A stretch of 24,882 nucleotides of DNA from JADJPL01 sp964607915 (GCA_964607915.1 CAZSMU010000040.1:1-24882); one strand, 5' to 3'; positions 7,877 through 16,994 are shown, counted from the stretch's first letter. The notes: generated by a model not told the origin, from the sequence alone. Translations and numbers: made by a program.

Positions 7877-8656
7877 TTAGCGGCCTTTGAATTCGGGTTT
7901 CCTCTTTTCTACAAAAGCAGCTGCTCCCTCCCGAAAATCTTCGGTAGAGGTAGTCGCCCCAAAGGCAGCTACTTCTTCCTGAAAGCCATCCACCCCTGCG
8001 GAGAAATACGCGTTGACTGCTTCGATGGTTTTGGCTACGGCAATGGGTGCTTTAGCCTGGATTTTCGCCAATAAGGCACGGGCTGCTTCCACTTCTCCGC
8101 CCGCCGGCACCACGGCGTTGACCAATCCGAGGCGCAGTGCCTCCGGTGCATCTATCCTATCCGCCGTGAGCAGCAACTCCATGGCCTTTGTTTTTCCGAC
8201 ATATTGGATTAGCCGTTGTGTGCCCCCATATCCGGGAATGATACCGAGGTTGATTTCGGGCTGGCCAAAAAAAGCGTTTTCCCCGGCGATGCGGAGGTGG
8301 CAGGCCATCGCCAGCTCACAGCCGCCGCCGAGGGCAAAGCCATTCACTGCGGCCACGACCGGCACTGTAGAACGTTCGATGAGGAAAAAGACATCCTGCC
8401 CCTGTTTAGCCATACGCATGCCGTCTTCTCCCTGCATATCCTGGAATTCCTTGATGTCAGCACCTGCCACAAAAGCCTTTTGGCCAGCCCCGGTCAGGAT
8501 GACGCCCCGGATGTTGCGACCTGGAATATCTTCGGCGAACAGCGTACGCAGTTCGGCCATAGTTTGGCGGTTCAGGGCGTTCAGGGCACGCTCGCGGTTG
8601 ATGGTGACCAACAGTATGCCCTGTGATTCATCCAGTAGAAGATTTTCGTAGTGCAT
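7877..8656 (-). CDS. Enoyl-CoA hydratase (crotonase family)
   Basis: 259 residues, the usual length for a short-chain enoyl-CoA hydratase. The CoA and oxyanion-hole motif GAGQKAFVAGADIKEF is at about 55-70. FALGGGCELAMACHLRIA and FGQPEINLGIIPGYGGTQRL hold both catalytic glutamates of true hydratases (the E of GCE and the E of QPEI). This favours hydration of trans-2-enoyl-CoA to 3-hydroxyacyl-CoA in fatty-acid or amino-acid degradation, in the cytoplasm. The start ATG at 8656 lies 35 bases after the stop of the large exported protein on the same strand, with no visible promoter in that gap. It may be read from the upstream promoter, although no functional link is evident. Close relatives with other crotonase activities cannot be excluded. 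Confidence 0.88.
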   Translation of the reverse strand: MHYENLLLDESQGILLVTINRERALNALNRQTMAELRTLFAEDIPGRNIRGVILTGAGQKAFVAGADIKEFQDMQGEDGMRMAKQGQDVFFLIERSTVPVVAAVNGFALGGGCELAMACHLRIAGENAFFGQPEINLGIIPGYGGTQRLIQYVGKTKAMELLLTADRIDAPEALRLGLVNAVVPAGGEVEAARALLAKIQAKAPIAVAKTIEAVNAYFSAGVDGFQEEVAAFGATTSTEDFREGAAAFVEKRKPEFKGR

Positions 8657-8691
8657 GTGGTTTCTTTTTGAAAGAGGCTTATCAGAATCGC

Positions 8692-11600
8692 TTACTTGTT
8701 CAACACGATCATTTTGCGCGTAGCCGTATGTGTACCCGTAGTAAGCGTATAGTACAGAACGGCTGCGCCCGTCGCCCCCTTCCGGAGTTGGGCGTCTGAC
8801 ACCCGGATGGCGTTCATGCCTTCGGGGTATTTCCCCTCTTGTTGGAAGAGGGTGCGCCCCGATGCGTCTTGTACCGTCAAGATGGCTTCCCCTGTTTCCG
8901 GCATCCGGAAGCGGAGCAGGGTTTCGCCGCTGAATGGGTTGGGTTCGTTCTGCAGCAGTTCGAAGCCGTTTTCCACCGGGATTTCCTCCACTTTGGGGAA
9001 GGACAAAGACACTTCGCCTACATCGCCCTGTGCATAGAACGCAGCCGCGGGCGTGACCCGGTCGCTCAAGTACAGCATATCTTTTACCGCTCCCACCGAC
9101 CCCGCCCTCAGCAAGAGGGTGAAAAGACGGCTCGGGGACGACTCCTTTTCTTCTTCGGATGGGGACCAGGCCACTGTCAGGGCCTTATCGGTCTCGAATA
9201 TGGCGAGTCCACTTTCCGCGACTGCTCCGGGCTCTATCCCTACGAAATCGAAAGAGGGGAAGTGCAGTGTGAACTGCAGGGCTTCGACCGCTCTCAAATC
9301 GGCATGAAAAGGAAGCGAATAGGTCTCCCCTGCGCGAACCCCAACATCGGGGCTTTTGATATCCAGTATTTGGGCGCTGCGGGGTGAGGCCGTACTGCTC
9401 GCATTGCCGTTGAGGTCGCCAATTTTGATTCCGATGAATTCGACATTCATATTCCCGTGCAGATCCACACAGTGGATCGTTTCCGGCAGAGGGGTCGCCC
9501 AGGGATTCTGTGGGTCCGGAAATGCAAAGGCGGCATCTACGAAGCGCCAGCTCGTATTGTCGGGAAACTTATCGTCCAGGCCCAGGATTGCCCTGCGCAA
9601 CGCGACGATATCCGCAGTTGAGACCGTTCCGGAGTGGTTCACATCTGCGGCGATGAGTTGGTAAGGGCTGTTCAGGGATTCCGTACCCAGGATATGGCGG
9701 GTCAACAACAACAGATCATACGTGGAGACCCCGTTCATGACATCATCGTTGCGGTAGGGCCGCACGGAATAGTCCATGCCCTCATTGAGATCTTTGAACG
9801 CAAACTTGCCCGTCTGGTCGGTCATATACATCATGGACACCCCTCCCGACAACTGGACCTCTACATGATCCACCATAGTCCCGCGTTCTGTGGCTACGAT
9901 GCCCGCGATGGCCGATGCGCCTTTTTTCGGACACGTTTCCAGGGGGTCGCTCAGCAGCACATAGGTTTCGCAGTACCCCATATTACCCTTTTCGTCCTCT
10001 GCATACAGGCGAATTAAGACCTGGGTGAAAGCGGCATCTTCGCAGGTAAGGGTTACGCTGGGTGCCTTTCTCAGGGGGAATCCCCGGCTGTCAATACTGT
10101 CTTTTTCATCCCATACCCGATCCCCATTATCTTTTACCACGTAGTATTTGGTAATCAACGGCTGTTGGCTGGGACCCCGTGCCGGGCCCTGTCCGTTGCA
10201 ATCCTCTGTAGGGCCGGCTACCAGGTCGCTGGCCCACAACACCACTTCCCCGGAATTGGAGTTTGCCTTTTTGGACAACTGCATGGCCAATCCTGTATAG
10301 CACACGGGCACGGGTGCTGTCGTATCGCGTACGGAGAACGGGATTTCGCGCTGTGCGGAGAGGTTGCCACAATCGTCGCGGGCGATCACGATCAAGCTGT
10401 GATTACCCAGGGGCATAGCGGTAGAATGGAGCACCCAGCGCCCGTCGCCTTTTTCGTCGCCCTGGAGGGAGTGGCCAGGGAGGAGGCGGGCCAGGTCGCC
10501 CAGCTCCCGTTCACTTTGTCCTTCCAATTTCAGGCGTACTCGTTCCAGCGCGATATTCCCGACGCCGGAGAGCGAGTCCTGTTCCAGCTCCAGTGCGGCG
10601 CATTCGTCGGTGGCTACGATAGGGATATGCACTTCTGCAGTACAGGTTTTTTTATTCTGATAAAAGACGAGTGGACCGGTGGGAGGCTCTACGACGGGAG
10701 CCTGCTTGTCGGCCACTGTAATTTGCTGTGTGAACATCCAGGCGAAGTACTCCGTATCATTGAATCCAGGGCGGGATGGGAAGGAGTAGCAAGGGGAGCC
10801 CCAGGATTCGAAGTCTTCGTTGTTGAACTGGAACAGGCGGTCGGTTTGTTGGTGAAAGCCGGGGCTGACCACTTCCTCGCCTGGAGAGGGCGAGAAGTTT
10901 TTTCCATCCCGTTCGGAAAGATCAGGGCCTGCGGCATCCTCGTAATAAATTTCCTCGTAGGAATCCCGGTCCGAGTCGCGCACCAGTACGTTCACCCCGT
11001 TATTTCCATCGCGGTCGGGGTCGCGGGGAACTATAATGGCATAGGGAAAGGTATCGCAACTATAGTAGTCGAACTGGCACCAGTCCACGACGAAGAAGGT
11101 GCGGAGGACCACAAAGCAGCCGGCAGCCGGCTGGCCGTCGCGGGTTGCCTTGTCGTACCGTTTGTCAGAGACATAGGTCGAGAGGATATCGCAGCCCAGT
11201 TCTTGTCCGTCGGCCACATTAGTCGTATCCAGCAGCCCCTGGCAAGAAGAATAAGTCGTATCTGCCGGGAAGCGGATGTTGTAGGAATGGAAGGGGCGGA
11301 TATCTATTTCCGTAGCCCCTGCGAAGTATTCCACCCATTCCCCTTTGATGCGTTTGCGGGCGAAGTATAGCAGTTCGACGTAGCCGGATCCGCACTCTAT
11401 GTAGGGCTGAATCGCCACGTTCACTTCGATATCTTCGCAGTCATTGCCTTGGGTGATGTAGAAGCGCCCTTTGCCCTGCGGTTCGAGGATGCGGTTTTCG
11501 ATGAAGGCGTACAAGGGGCTTTCCAGGGGAACGAATTGCGGGGTGCTCAGCGAATCGAAGAATTCGCGGTTATCGCAAAAGACGAATGCCCCGACAGAGG

Positions 11601-12738
11601 GGATGCTGAAACTTGGGACGATATTATCTTCCACGACCACTTTCATCCAACAGTGGTTGAGGTTGCCCCCGCTGACCGAGGGGTACACCAGTCCGCCGCG
11701 CGTCGGCATCGGACAGGAAGAAGATACGAGGGTCGCTTTATCTTTTCCCCAAAGCTCTACCATGACGCCTTCGGGGCCGCGGTCGCTGCAAAAGAACTCC
11801 ACATAGTCCAGAGCGGGGGTCATCCATACGGATGCATCGCCGCGAGACGGTTCGAACTTTTCCAGATCGTCGTCAATATCCCCGTCGGAGTTCCAGTCCA
11901 CCCCATCTTTGCCGTCGAGGGTTATTTTTCCATCCCGGTTCCAGTCGTAGCCGAGGGCCACGTAGGTGGGCTCGTCGCTCGCCCGGTAGGCCCTGCGCAC
12001 GCGGAGCCAGTCCATGCCGCAGTTATCCTGGCTTCCCGCGTCTATTTCCGAGGCCTTCACTTTTGCGTAGCCGCTGAACGGGTAGCCCTGGCGGGGGAAA
12101 GGATCGCCGTATGGTTTGGAAAAAGAGTTGGACAGCGCGATGGTAAATTCGTCGCGGCACTTCATCATTGGGGCGCTGCGGTCAATGACCATGAAGTGCA
12201 GCGTGTCCAGCATTTTGTTGCCACAGGCATCTGTGGCGGCGACGATGAGGCGGTGTTTCCCGATAGGCACCCCCGACACCATGAGTCGCTCTTTGACCTG
12301 CATGGTCGGGTAGGAGGTATATCGCCAGGTTTCTCCGTCCAACACGAATTTTGAGACCACCTTAGGCACACAGGATTCGATTTGCACGTCGAGGTTGACC
12401 TCGGAGCAGTTGTCGAACACATCGAGGCCGAAATAATCGCGCAGGCTGGCGCGGTCAATCCCAAACGAGGCAGTACAATCGGCGGCGAGAAGAGAGCGAA
12501 CGGTTTTCTCCTTTTTCTCGCGCGCGGCCTTTTCCCGGGCGAGAGAGCCTGCGTTTGCGGATCTGCTGGCGGGGGTTGTACCGTTTGAAACAAGGGCGTA
12601 TGCCCAGCGGACAGCCTCCACACCGGGGCGGACATACCACCACGGGTGGGCAGGGAGCCACTGGGGCAGGCAAAGGAGTGCCCAAGTGCCAATGAGCACC
12701 GCGAGAGAACGGACTGCCTTGGACGGAGACTGATTCAT
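8692..12738 (-). CDS. Giant T9SS-secreted multidomain protein with dockerin- and cohesin-like parts
   Basis: 1348 residues from the ATG at 12738. This start gives a proper signal peptide (basic MNQSPSKAVR, then a hydrophobic LAVLIGTWALLCLPQWL). An in-frame ATG 20 codons upstream overlaps the promoter and is rejected. The first two thirds hold HYR/Ig-like segments with recurring ATD.CGN and DRSAP/DKQAPVV motifs and many Cys. About 940-1000 is a carboxypeptidase-regulatory or Cna-B-like domain. About 1000-1051 is a dockerin-like pair, with AADVNHSGTVSTADIVALRR as a calcium loop. About 1120-1240 resembles a cohesin fold. The final 80 residues (LLQNEPNPFSGETLLRF to KMIVLNK) are a T9SS type A sorting domain. 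No catalytic domain was recognised, so a structural or scaffold role at the cell surface is inferred. Confidence 0.85.
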   Translation of the reverse strand: MNQSPSKAVRSLAVLIGTWALLCLPQWLPAHPWWYVRPGVEAVRWAYALVSNGTTPASRSANAGSLAREKAAREKKEKTVRSLLAADCTASFGIDRASLRDYFGLDVFDNCSEVNLDVQIESCVPKVVSKFVLDGETWRYTSYPTMQVKERLMVSGVPIGKHRLIVAATDACGNKMLDTLHFMVIDRSAPMMKCRDEFTIALSNSFSKPYGDPFPRQGYPFSGYAKVKASEIDAGSQDNCGMDWLRVRRAYRASDEPTYVALGYDWNRDGKITLDGKDGVDWNSDGDIDDDLEKFEPSRGDASVWMTPALDYVEFFCSDRGPEGVMVELWGKDKATLVSSSCPMPTRGGLVYPSVSGGNLNHCWMKVVVEDNIVPSFSIPSVGAFVFCDNREFFDSLSTPQFVPLESPLYAFIENRILEPQGKGRFYITQGNDCEDIEVNVAIQPYIECGSGYVELLYFARKRIKGEWVEYFAGATEIDIRPFHSYNIRFPADTTYSSCQGLLDTTNVADGQELGCDILSTYVSDKRYDKATRDGQPAAGCFVVLRTFFVVDWCQFDYYSCDTFPYAIIVPRDPDRDGNNGVNVLVRDSDRDSYEEIYYEDAAGPDLSERDGKNFSPSPGEEVVSPGFHQQTDRLFQFNNEDFESWGSPCYSFPSRPGFNDTEYFAWMFTQQITVADKQAPVVEPPTGPLVFYQNKKTCTAEVHIPIVATDECAALELEQDSLSGVGNIALERVRLKLEGQSERELGDLARLLPGHSLQGDEKGDGRWVLHSTAMPLGNHSLIVIARDDCGNLSAQREIPFSVRDTTAPVPVCYTGLAMQLSKKANSNSGEVVLWASDLVAGPTEDCNGQGPARGPSQQPLITKYYVVKDNGDRVWDEKDSIDSRGFPLRKAPSVTLTCEDAAFTQVLIRLYAEDEKGNMGYCETYVLLSDPLETCPKKGASAIAGIVATERGTMVDHVEVQLSGGVSMMYMTDQTGKFAFKDLNEGMDYSVRPYRNDDVMNGVSTYDLLLLTRHILGTESLNSPYQLIAADVNHSGTVSTADIVALRRAILGLDDKFPDNTSWRFVDAAFAFPDPQNPWATPLPETIHCVDLHGNMNVEFIGIKIGDLNGNASSTASPRSAQILDIKSPDVGVRAGETYSLPFHADLRAVEALQFTLHFPSFDFVGIEPGAVAESGLAIFETDKALTVAWSPSEEEKESSPSRLFTLLLRAGSVGAVKDMLYLSDRVTPAAAFYAQGDVGEVSLSFPKVEEIPVENGFELLQNEPNPFSGETLLRFRMPETGEAILTVQDASGRTLFQQEGKYPEGMNAIRVSDAQLRKGATGAAVLYYTLTTGTHTATRKMIVLNK

Positions 12739-12797
12739 GCGATTATAGTTTGCAGGGCAAGTTTGGGTAAAATTCGCACACATAGCGAAATTTGCCA

Positions 12798-12829
12798 TAA
12801 AAGTACAATTAGCACTTCAGTTATCCAAA
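12798..12829 (-). promoter_or_regulatory. Promoter of the giant T9SS protein gene
   Basis: On the minus strand, TTTG (12829-12826), a 20-base spacer, then TACTTTTA (12805-12798), which matches TAnnTTTG except for its last base. Transcription would start near 12790, upstream of the ATG at 12738 but too late for the alternative ATG at 12798. This decides the start of the gene. A near-perfect palindrome ACTTTGTGCAAAGT (12829-12842) touches the -33 box. Confidence 0.6.
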
Positions 12830-12867
12830 CTTTGTGCAAAGTCGCGTCTTCAAACGGTGCGATATCG

Positions 12868-13953
12868 TTATTCCCCTCCTTCCAGCATGATGCGTTCCTG
12901 ATGGTTGATGGACTCGTCGTGGATGGAGCGCAGGATGGAGGTGATGAACTCTTCGCTCAGGCCCCTTTTCTTGCCGGCGACGACTCCGCGCTCCAGGATT
13001 TCGGCCCAGCGCCCTGCCTGAAGAATAGCGATGTTATTGCGCTTTTTGTATTTGCCAATCCCTTCGGAGAGCTTCATACGGCGGCCGAGCAGGTTGAGCA
13101 GTTCCTCGTCAATTTCGTCAATTTCGTGGCGCAGGTGTTCGATATGTTGGATAAACTCCGGGTTGTCGGTCGAGAGTTCGCGGAATTTAAGTTTGGACAC
13201 GAGATGGCCGTACTGTTCCGGGGTGATTTGCTGGGCGGCATCGCTCCAGGCTTCGTCCGGGCGCGGGTGTACTTCCGTCATCAGGCCGTCAAAATTCAGG
13301 TCCATGCCCCGTTGGGCAACCGCGAAGAGGGTATCCCGCCGTCCACAGATGTGGCTGTTATCGCATATAATTTGCAAGTCCGGGAACAAGCGGCGCAGTT
13401 CGATGGGGATTTGCCAGCGCGGCACGTTGCGGTAGGAGCTTTCCCCGTGGTGTGAAAAGCCTCTGTGCAGGGCTGCAATACGGCGGATACCTGCATTGTA
13501 GATGCGTTCTATGGCGCCGATCCAGAGTTTGAGGTCCGGGTTGACCGGATTTTTGACGATTACAGGGATGTCCACGCCCTTCAGTGCGTCGGCTACTTCC
13601 TGTACGGAAAACGGGTTGACCGTGGTGCGGGCGCCGAGCCAGAGCACGTCCACTCCATATTTCAGGGATTCGAACACATGTTGGGTATTGGCTACCTCTG
13701 TGGTCACTTTCAGACCGGTTTCTTCCTTTACCCGGCGCAGCCAGCTCAGGCCGATGGTGCCGATGCCTTCGAATTCGCCCGGTCGCGTACGAGGTTTCCA
13801 GATACCTGCGCGGTACAGGTCCACGTAGCCGAGTTTAGATAGTTCGTGAGCGGTGAGCAGCACCTGCGCCTCTGTTTCAGCGCTACAGGGGCCGGCGATG
13901 AGGATAGGCCGGCCGGCCGGGCGCTCGAGAATGGGTTGAAAAGTCATCTGCAT
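12868..13953 (-). CDS. Bifunctional DAHP synthase / chorismate mutase
   Basis: 361 residues. The N-terminal part (about 1-255) is a type I-beta DAHP synthase: ILIAGPCSAET, YRAGIWKPRTRPGEFEG, and later CDNSHICGRRD and MTEVHPRPDEA with metal-binding His/Glu. It joins phosphoenolpyruvate and erythrose 4-phosphate, the first step of the shikimate pathway. The C-terminal part (about 262-350, LRHEIDEIDEELLNLLGRRM and IGKYKK) is an AroQ-type chorismate mutase, which makes prephenate. The fusion with the mutase at the C-terminus is usual for Bacteroidota. It is the last gene of the Phe/Tyr operon, 41 bases after tyrA. Linking entry and branch-point enzymes suits feedback control by prephenate or by the final amino acids. 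M1 (13953) and M3 (13947) are both possible starts. Confidence 0.93.
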   Translation of the reverse strand: MQMTFQPILERPAGRPILIAGPCSAETEAQVLLTAHELSKLGYVDLYRAGIWKPRTRPGEFEGIGTIGLSWLRRVKEETGLKVTTEVANTQHVFESLKYGVDVLWLGARTTVNPFSVQEVADALKGVDIPVIVKNPVNPDLKLWIGAIERIYNAGIRRIAALHRGFSHHGESSYRNVPRWQIPIELRRLFPDLQIICDNSHICGRRDTLFAVAQRGMDLNFDGLMTEVHPRPDEAWSDAAQQITPEQYGHLVSKLKFRELSTDNPEFIQHIEHLRHEIDEIDEELLNLLGRRMKLSEGIGKYKKRNNIAILQAGRWAEILERGVVAGKKRGLSEEFITSILRSIHDESINHQERIMLEGGE

Positions 13954-13994
13954 GAGTCGTGCTTATTTATCGTTAAGGTATATGAATGAGCGGA

Positions 13995-14834
13995 TTAACC
14001 AATGATTTTCCGAATCTTGTTCGCTTCTGCGATACACTCGTAGAAGGAATCGAAGTCTTTCTTAATCAAGAGCGTGCGAAACAGGGACAGCTGATTGATA
14101 TGCTCGTCGAGCACGTCGAGTACATTGTCCCGGTTATGGCGGAAGATGGGTATCCACGTGTCCGGGGAGCTCTTGGCGAGCCGCACGGTAGAGCCGAAGC
14201 CCGTGCTTGCCAGTTCGAAGATACGGGCCTCATCGCGTTCCTTGGCCAGCACCGTCAGGGCCAGGGCAAAAGAACTGATATGGGAGATGTGGGACACATA
14301 CGCCGTATGCACATCGTGCGATTTCGGGTCCAGGTATGCCATTTTCATGGGGATGGACGCGTAGAGCCGCTCTACGAGGGCCAGGGCGTCCGGGTCGCTT
14401 TTCTCGGTTTCGCAGAGCACGGTATATTTTCCGTTGAACAGGTTGGGCACTGCCGCTTCGGGGCCGGAATACTCTGTCCCTGCCATGGGATGTGTGGAGA
14501 CAAAGCGGCCCCGCCGGGGGTGGGTACGCACCGATTCCAGCAAACGTTCTTTCGTAGAGCCCACCTCCATGACGACCTGTTGGTCCACCTGGTCCAGGAT
14601 AAGGGGCAGCAGGGAGGCCATGACATCTACCGGGACGGCTACGATCACCAAGTCGCTGGCTGCGATGGCCTCTCGCAGGGGCATTTCTTCGTCAATCAGG
14701 CGTCTTCGAATCGCTTTGGCGAGGTGTTCCGGGCGCTCGTCCACACCGATGACCGTATCTGCGAACCCGTTTTCTTTCAGCGTGATGGCCAAAGACCCGC
14801 CGATGAGTCCTATTCCAATAATGGCAACGTTCAT
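13995..14834 (-). CDS. tyrA: Prephenate dehydrogenase
   Basis: 279 residues from the ATG at 14834, which begins the NAD(P)-binding motif MNVAIIGIGLIGGSLA. Starting earlier at 14897 would add 21 unlikely residues that overlap the upstream gene. Further family signatures are STHPMAGTEYSGPEAA, the DVHTAYVSHISHI helix with catalytic His, and GFGSTVRLAKSSPDTW. The enzyme oxidatively decarboxylates prephenate to 4-hydroxyphenylpyruvate, the tyrosine branch. There is no ACT domain, so feedback control by Tyr through such a domain is absent. It lies 7 bases after the aminotransferase stop and is surely co-transcribed with it. Confidence 0.92.
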   Translation of the reverse strand: MNVAIIGIGLIGGSLAITLKENGFADTVIGVDERPEHLAKAIRRRLIDEEMPLREAIAASDLVIVAVPVDVMASLLPLILDQVDQQVVMEVGSTKERLLESVRTHPRRGRFVSTHPMAGTEYSGPEAAVPNLFNGKYTVLCETEKSDPDALALVERLYASIPMKMAYLDPKSHDVHTAYVSHISHISSFALALTVLAKERDEARIFELASTGFGSTVRLAKSSPDTWIPIFRHNRDNVLDVLDEHINQLSLFRTLLIKKDFDSFYECIAEANKIRKIIG

Positions 14835-14841
14835 GGTATAA

Positions 14842-16029
14842 TCAGCTTTTTTGAGAACGAACTTTCCACTCCAGCACCCTTTGCAGCGCTTCGGCAAAAA
14901 TGACGTGGTCGCTGCAAAGGGAGACCCTTACAAAACGATTGCCCTGGGATCCGAATATACCGCCGGGAGTAATAAAGACGTGTGCTTTTTCCAGGACCTC
15001 GTCTGCCAGTGCATAGCCATCTTCGCACGGGTCGGGGATGCGGGCCCACACGAACATACCCACCTGTGCGGGGTCGTAGGTGCAATCGAGGGCATCCAGC
15101 AAATTGAATACCAGGGAGCGACGCTGGGCATAGATAGCGTTCAGATCCCGATACCACTGCGGCGGCTGCCCCAGGGCAGCCACTGCGGCCAACTGCAGGG
15201 GTTTGAACATACCGGAATCCATGTTGCTTTTGAAGCGAAGCACGGTATCCAGGTACACCTTCCGCCCTGCCAGCATGCCGATGCGCCACCCGGCCATATT
15301 GTGTGCTTTACTCAGGGAATTCAGTTCCAGGGCGACCTCCATGGCGCCCGGAACGCTCAGCAGGCTACGCTGCTGGTCGTTCAGCACGAAGGTGTAGGGG
15401 TTGTCATTGACCAGCAGGATTCCGTGGGTTTGCGCAAAAGCGATGAGGTCCCGAAAGAAACCCATATCGGATTGTGCCCCTGTCGGCATATTGGGATAGT
15501 TGAGCCACATCAATTTGGCGCGGGTGAGGTCGGTAGCCGCCAGCGCATCCAGGTCGGGCGTCCAGTTGCGGCTCTCCTCCAGCAGGTATTCCCGGATGGT
15601 AGCCCCGGCCAGGTTGGCCACCGCGCGATAAGCCGGGTACCCGGGATTGGGCACCAGTACCTCATCGCCTGCATCCAGGTAGCTCATAGAGATGTGCAGG
15701 ATGCCTTCCTTGGAGCCCATTAGTGGGAGTACTTCCCCTTCCGGGTCCAGGTGAACGTCGAAATACGTACGGTACCAGTCGGCCATAGCCCTTCGCAGTT
15801 CGGGGATTCCGTTATAGCTCTGGTAGGCATGTACATCGGGGCGCATGACCTGTTGGGAGAGCGCATCCATCACTTCCTGGGCGGGGGGCAGATCGGGGCT
15901 TCCGATACCCAGGTTGAGCACTTCCATGCCCTGAGCCCGCATCTGTGCGATTTCCCGCAATTTTCGGGAGAAGTAGTATTCTTCGACGACCGATAGCCGG
16001 GAGGCCGGTCCTATGATTGGCGATGTCAT
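14842..16029 (-). CDS. Class I/II PLP aminotransferase of the Phe/Tyr operon
   Basis: 395 residues, typical of fold-type I aminotransferases. NLGIGSPDLPPAQEV is the N-terminal substrate-gating part, LNYPNMPTGA the NPTG-like motif, NDNPYTF holds the PLP-pyridine Asp, and SLSKAHNMAGWRIGM carries the Schiff-base Lys241. RFVRVSLC near the end contains the carboxylate-binding Arg. Sequence flavour is close to LL-diaminopimelate or aspartate-type aminotransferases. Its place between pheA and tyrA, 10 and 7 bases from them, makes the last step of Phe and Tyr synthesis (phenylpyruvate and 4-hydroxyphenylpyruvate to the amino acids) or prephenate transamination the likely role. Substrate cannot be fixed from sequence alone. 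Confidence 0.88.
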   Translation of the reverse strand: MTSPIIGPASRLSVVEEYYFSRKLREIAQMRAQGMEVLNLGIGSPDLPPAQEVMDALSQQVMRPDVHAYQSYNGIPELRRAMADWYRTYFDVHLDPEGEVLPLMGSKEGILHISMSYLDAGDEVLVPNPGYPAYRAVANLAGATIREYLLEESRNWTPDLDALAATDLTRAKLMWLNYPNMPTGAQSDMGFFRDLIAFAQTHGILLVNDNPYTFVLNDQQRSLLSVPGAMEVALELNSLSKAHNMAGWRIGMLAGRKVYLDTVLRFKSNMDSGMFKPLQLAAVAALGQPPQWYRDLNAIYAQRRSLVFNLLDALDCTYDPAQVGMFVWARIPDPCEDGYALADEVLEKAHVFITPGGIFGSQGNRFVRVSLCSDHVIFAEALQRVLEWKVRSQKS

Positions 16030-16039
16030 AGTGTATGCG

Positions 16040-16933
16040 TTAATCTTCGTAGAGTTGTCCTTGGCGGTAGGTGCCCAGGATTTTCAATTCATGCGTCAAG
16101 GGGCGGATGGCTTCGATGGCTTGTTCGAAGCCCACGCTACCCTCCAGGACAAAGTCCACGTAGAACATATATTCCCAGGGTTTGCCGATGATGGGGGCCG
16201 ACTGGATTTTCGTGAGGTTTACCCCGTAAGCGGCCAGTACGGCCAACACCTTGTACAGGCTGCCCACGGAATGGCCGGTTGCGAAATGGATCGAGACCTT
16301 GTCTGCATCGGCCACCGGGCGGGCTTCCTCTGCCCGTTCCAGCACCAGAAAGCGCGTGAAGTTGAGTTTGTTCGTCTCTATCCCGGGGGCCAGTATATCC
16401 ATACCGTACATAGCCGCGGCTGTCGCGCTGGCAATAGCCCCTATGCCTTCGAGCTTTTTTTCCTGTATCCGGAAAGCTACCAGGGCCGTATCCTCCGCTT
16501 CCACCAGTCGGATATGGGGATACGCCTGAAAATATTCGCGGCACTGTTCGATGGCGATGGGGTGGGAATGCACCTCGCTGAGGTCTTCGATGCGTTGCCC
16601 CGGCAAGGCCATCAGGTTTTGCTTAATGCGCAGGAAGATTTCACCGGTGATTTTTAGGGAAGCGAGGTTAAGCAGTTTATAGTTGGCCATGAGGCTACCT
16701 GCGAGGGTGTTCTCTATCGCCATCAGGCCGAGGTCGGCTTTTTCACCGGATTCGATCTGGTTTACCAGGTCTTGAAACGTGAGCGCCGGCAGGGGCTCCA
16801 CTTCGCGCCCGCTGAAAAAGAAACGCGCCGCGATATCGTGGAAAGCGCCCGGCAGCCCCTGGATGCATACCCGGAGCGGGCGTAGTTCTGAATCGCTCCC
16901 GGAGGGCGCCTCGTTGGTTTGTACCGTTTGCAT
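16040..16933 (-). CDS. pheA: Prephenate dehydratase with ACT domain
   Basis: 297 residues. After a 20-residue polar start, the PDT domain has CIQGLPGAFHDIAARFFF, LGLMAIENTLAGSL and the catalytic TRF in NKLNFTRFLVL. Residues about 205-285 are an ACT domain (SIHFATGHSVGSLYKVLAVL, then KIQSAPIIGKPWEYMFYVDF). It converts prephenate to phenylpyruvate. The Phe-binding ESRP motif of enterobacterial PheA reads QSAP here, so allosteric control by Phe may differ; I recall similar QS.P motifs in other Bacteroidota. It is the first gene of a four-gene operon and is preceded by a leader peptide and terminator, implying control at the level of transcription by Phe/Tyr supply. Confidence 0.93.
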   Translation of the reverse strand: MQTVQTNEAPSGSDSELRPLRVCIQGLPGAFHDIAARFFFSGREVEPLPALTFQDLVNQIESGEKADLGLMAIENTLAGSLMANYKLLNLASLKITGEIFLRIKQNLMALPGQRIEDLSEVHSHPIAIEQCREYFQAYPHIRLVEAEDTALVAFRIQEKKLEGIGAIASATAAAMYGMDILAPGIETNKLNFTRFLVLERAEEARPVADADKVSIHFATGHSVGSLYKVLAVLAAYGVNLTKIQSAPIIGKPWEYMFYVDFVLEGSVGFEQAIEAIRPLTHELKILGTYRQGQLYED

Positions 16934-16967
16934 AGTCTCTGTGCATTTTGTCGGTTAGCAGACTGGC

Positions 16968-16994
16968 AAAAAAAAAGCCCCGCTTGCGGGACCC
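16968..16994 (-). terminator. Attenuator terminator before pheA
   Basis: On the minus strand, GGGTCCCG (16994-16987), loop CAAG, CGGGGCTT (16982-16975), merging into nine Ts (16976-16968). The core CCCG/CGGG is strengthened by G-C and G-T pairs. A purine-rich run before the stem could extend pairing with the T-tract. It lies between the leader peptide stop and the pheA start (35 bases before the ATG), with no gene end immediately before it, so it should act on transcripts heading into pheA. Confidence 0.85.

Noticed and set aside
10165..11370. 401-codon plus-strand frame opposite the giant T9SS gene
   Set aside because: It is antisense to a gene with a signal peptide, domains and sorting tail, and its composition is low in recognisable motifs.
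12739..12798. 20-codon N-terminal extension of the giant T9SS protein
   Set aside because: The upstream ATG overlaps the -7 box and would hide the signal peptide; the ATG at 12738 gives a normal export signal.
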